The notes beneath the pieces are model-generated. The model saw only the letters and a list, made by a program, of their open reading frames with translations. It made no database searches and had not been told where the DNA came from. A program made the position numbers and the translations under genes. Below, in pieces: positions 62,811 to 64,000 of a DNA stretch of 64,000 nt. Source of the stretch: Trichobilharzia szidati. Taxonomy: Eukaryota > Platyhelminthes > Trematoda > Strigeidida > Schistosomatidae. Each line of letters starts with the position of its first letter. Within the stretch, counting starts at the first letter, position 1. The stretch lies in NCBI GenBank assembly GCA_944472155.2, contig OX235279.1:61415564-61479563 (forward strand). Reading direction: 5' to 3'.

Positions 62811-64000
62811 TTATTCCCTTGAGTTCCGAGTGGAACATAGGGCTTCAAAAACACATCTCCGCTTTGTCCTTCTTCTGTCGTCCTCTTCAGCTTGAACCAC
62901 GGTTGCCTACAGTCTCTCATCTCCTCACACGATTTCCTCCATGTTACCCTTGCACTGACGACCCACTCATCGCTTCCCATTTGGATTCCACTTGAGGGCC
63001 TGGCGTGCGATGTCATTCGACGGTCCCCTCAATGTATGCCCGATCCATCTCCATTTTCTCCTACATATATGTTGAGCGATGGGTTCTTGGTTGGTTTGTT
63101 CCCACAGTTTCTTGTTTCTTATTCTTTCTGGTCATTTGATCTTTAGTATGGAGCCGGCGAAGGCAGTTGTTGGTGAAAGTCTGCAACCTGTTTGAAATCC
63201 ATTTTGTGACACGCCAAGTTTCTGACCCGTATAGAAGGACCGACTTGACATTAGTGTTGCAAATCCGAATCATGTCCATTATGTTGAGTACAGAAGATTT
63301 CCAAGGCGTATCTTGCCTTTCCGATGCTGTCTGGATTTGACATCCTCATCCGCTTCGCCTGTGGTTGAAACGATGCTTCATAGCTATATAAGTGAATGAG
63401 GTGACCTCAATCAAATCTCTCCCGTTGATGGTGATTGCTACCTGTTGTTGTTGATGATGCTGGTTGATTATGTTCATCACCTCCGTCTTCTCTATGTTCA
63501 TCTAGAGTTCTGTCTTCGCAGATTATTGAGCCAGTTTGTTGGTTTTAGCCTGTAAGTCTTCGAGTTTGTGTGACATTAGACATATATCATCTGCGAAATA
63601 CAGATCTCCTAGAGTCCTGTCTCCTCGCTCTCCACAGTCTGATGCATAATCCAGTCCACCATAATTAAGAATATCATTGATGATAATAGGCAACCAGCTT
63701 GTCTTACTCCTGTATTCACTTCAAACGCCTAACTGAGTGTGTTTTCCGTTGTGTATCATTTGGCACGTGGCATTGTCATATAGCTGTTGAATGAGGTTGA
63801 CAAAGACTTGAGGTACGCGATAGTGTTGAAGTAGTTTCCAAATTATTTCTCTGTCAACACTGTGTGGTGGAGGCCTTTTCAAAGCCTATGAAGTTGAGGT
63901 AGGGAGAGGTTTAACTGCCATTCTATGCTTTGTTCTGTGATGAAGATGCGCGGAGTTGCAATTAGATCAGCACGTGATTTACCATTTCTGAATCCAGCTT
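62811..64000 (-). mobile_element. SR2-like RTE LINE, 3' part, cut by the window edge
   Basis: The minus strand, read from the edge, gives GFRNGKS, GVRQAGCLLSS in shifted frames, the catalytic box YFADDICLMSHKLEDLQAK (near 63590) and VAITINGRDLIEVTSFTYI. It then gives NTNVKSVLLYGSETWRVTK, LQTFTNNCLRRL, and the C-terminal block WRKSCEEMRDCRQPWFKLKR with its stop region. The 3' end is TTTTTGAAGCCCTATGTTCC followed by GAATAATAATAATATAAGC, a short AAT-type tail usual for RTE elements. The catalytic FADD box is intact, but several frameshifts and stops break the ORF. Confidence 0.88.

Noticed and set aside
1..64000. CRISPR arrays, operons or other prokaryotic systems
   Set aside because: No regularly spaced repeats; genes have spliceosomal introns and the repeats are metazoan transposons.

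Overview
The window is AT-rich, intron-rich animal DNA and looks like the genome of a blood fluke (Schistosoma or a close trematode relative). The repeat content points that way: an SR2-like RTE LINE, SINE copies that carry a tRNA-like head and a hammerhead-like core (Sm-alpha type), a CsRn1/Boudicca-clade Gypsy element with a CHCC Gag finger, a Merlin DNA transposon and a Penelope-like element. Introns of 34 and 41 bp at the 5' end of one gene also fit schistosomes. The species cannot be fixed from the sequence alone.

Four protein-coding genes can be read with confidence and one in part. (1) 148-2609 (+): the last three exons of a major-facilitator transporter, probably of the oxalate:formate antiporter-like group. 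(2) 3589-6008 (-): a complete two-exon homologue of human C7orf57, convergent with gene 1. (3) 26774-27010 (-): the first coding exon of an unidentified gene, divergent from gene 4. (4) 27868-36469 (+): a complete four-exon UFSP2, the UFM1-specific cysteine protease. (5) 52421-61538 (+): ten coding exons of a MAK/CILK1 (RCK-family) ciliary kinase, whose C-terminal end was not found. Its third coding exon exists in two tandem, phase-compatible copies of 122 nt each, which look like mutually exclusive exons.

The rest is mostly transposable elements in decay. About 7.5-21.3 kb holds two CR1/jockey-like LINE copies, SINEs, a solo LTR, a Penelope-like ORF and a 539-bp inverted-repeat element. About 21-26.8 kb is poorly resolved, with one LINE C-terminus and a TA microsatellite. 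About 37.9-42.1 kb is a broken Gypsy element. 42796-48379 is a 5.6-kb element with 22-bp inverted ends and 9-bp target duplications, interpreted as Mutator-like. It contains a broken ORF, a LINE fragment, a 240-bp segment nearly identical to UFSP2 intron 3, and a nested Merlin element. About 49.6-51.5 kb is the 3' half of another Gypsy element. SR2-like fragments lie in a kinase intron (60.2-60.95 kb) and at the right edge (62.8-64.0 kb).

The genes do not form a pathway: they are a membrane transporter, a DUF-type protein, a de-UFMylating enzyme and a ciliary kinase. The strongest candidates for new biology are the duplicated kinase exon, which would swap the hinge segment next to the ATP site, and the nested Mutator-like/Merlin island with its recently duplicated UFSP2 intron segment.
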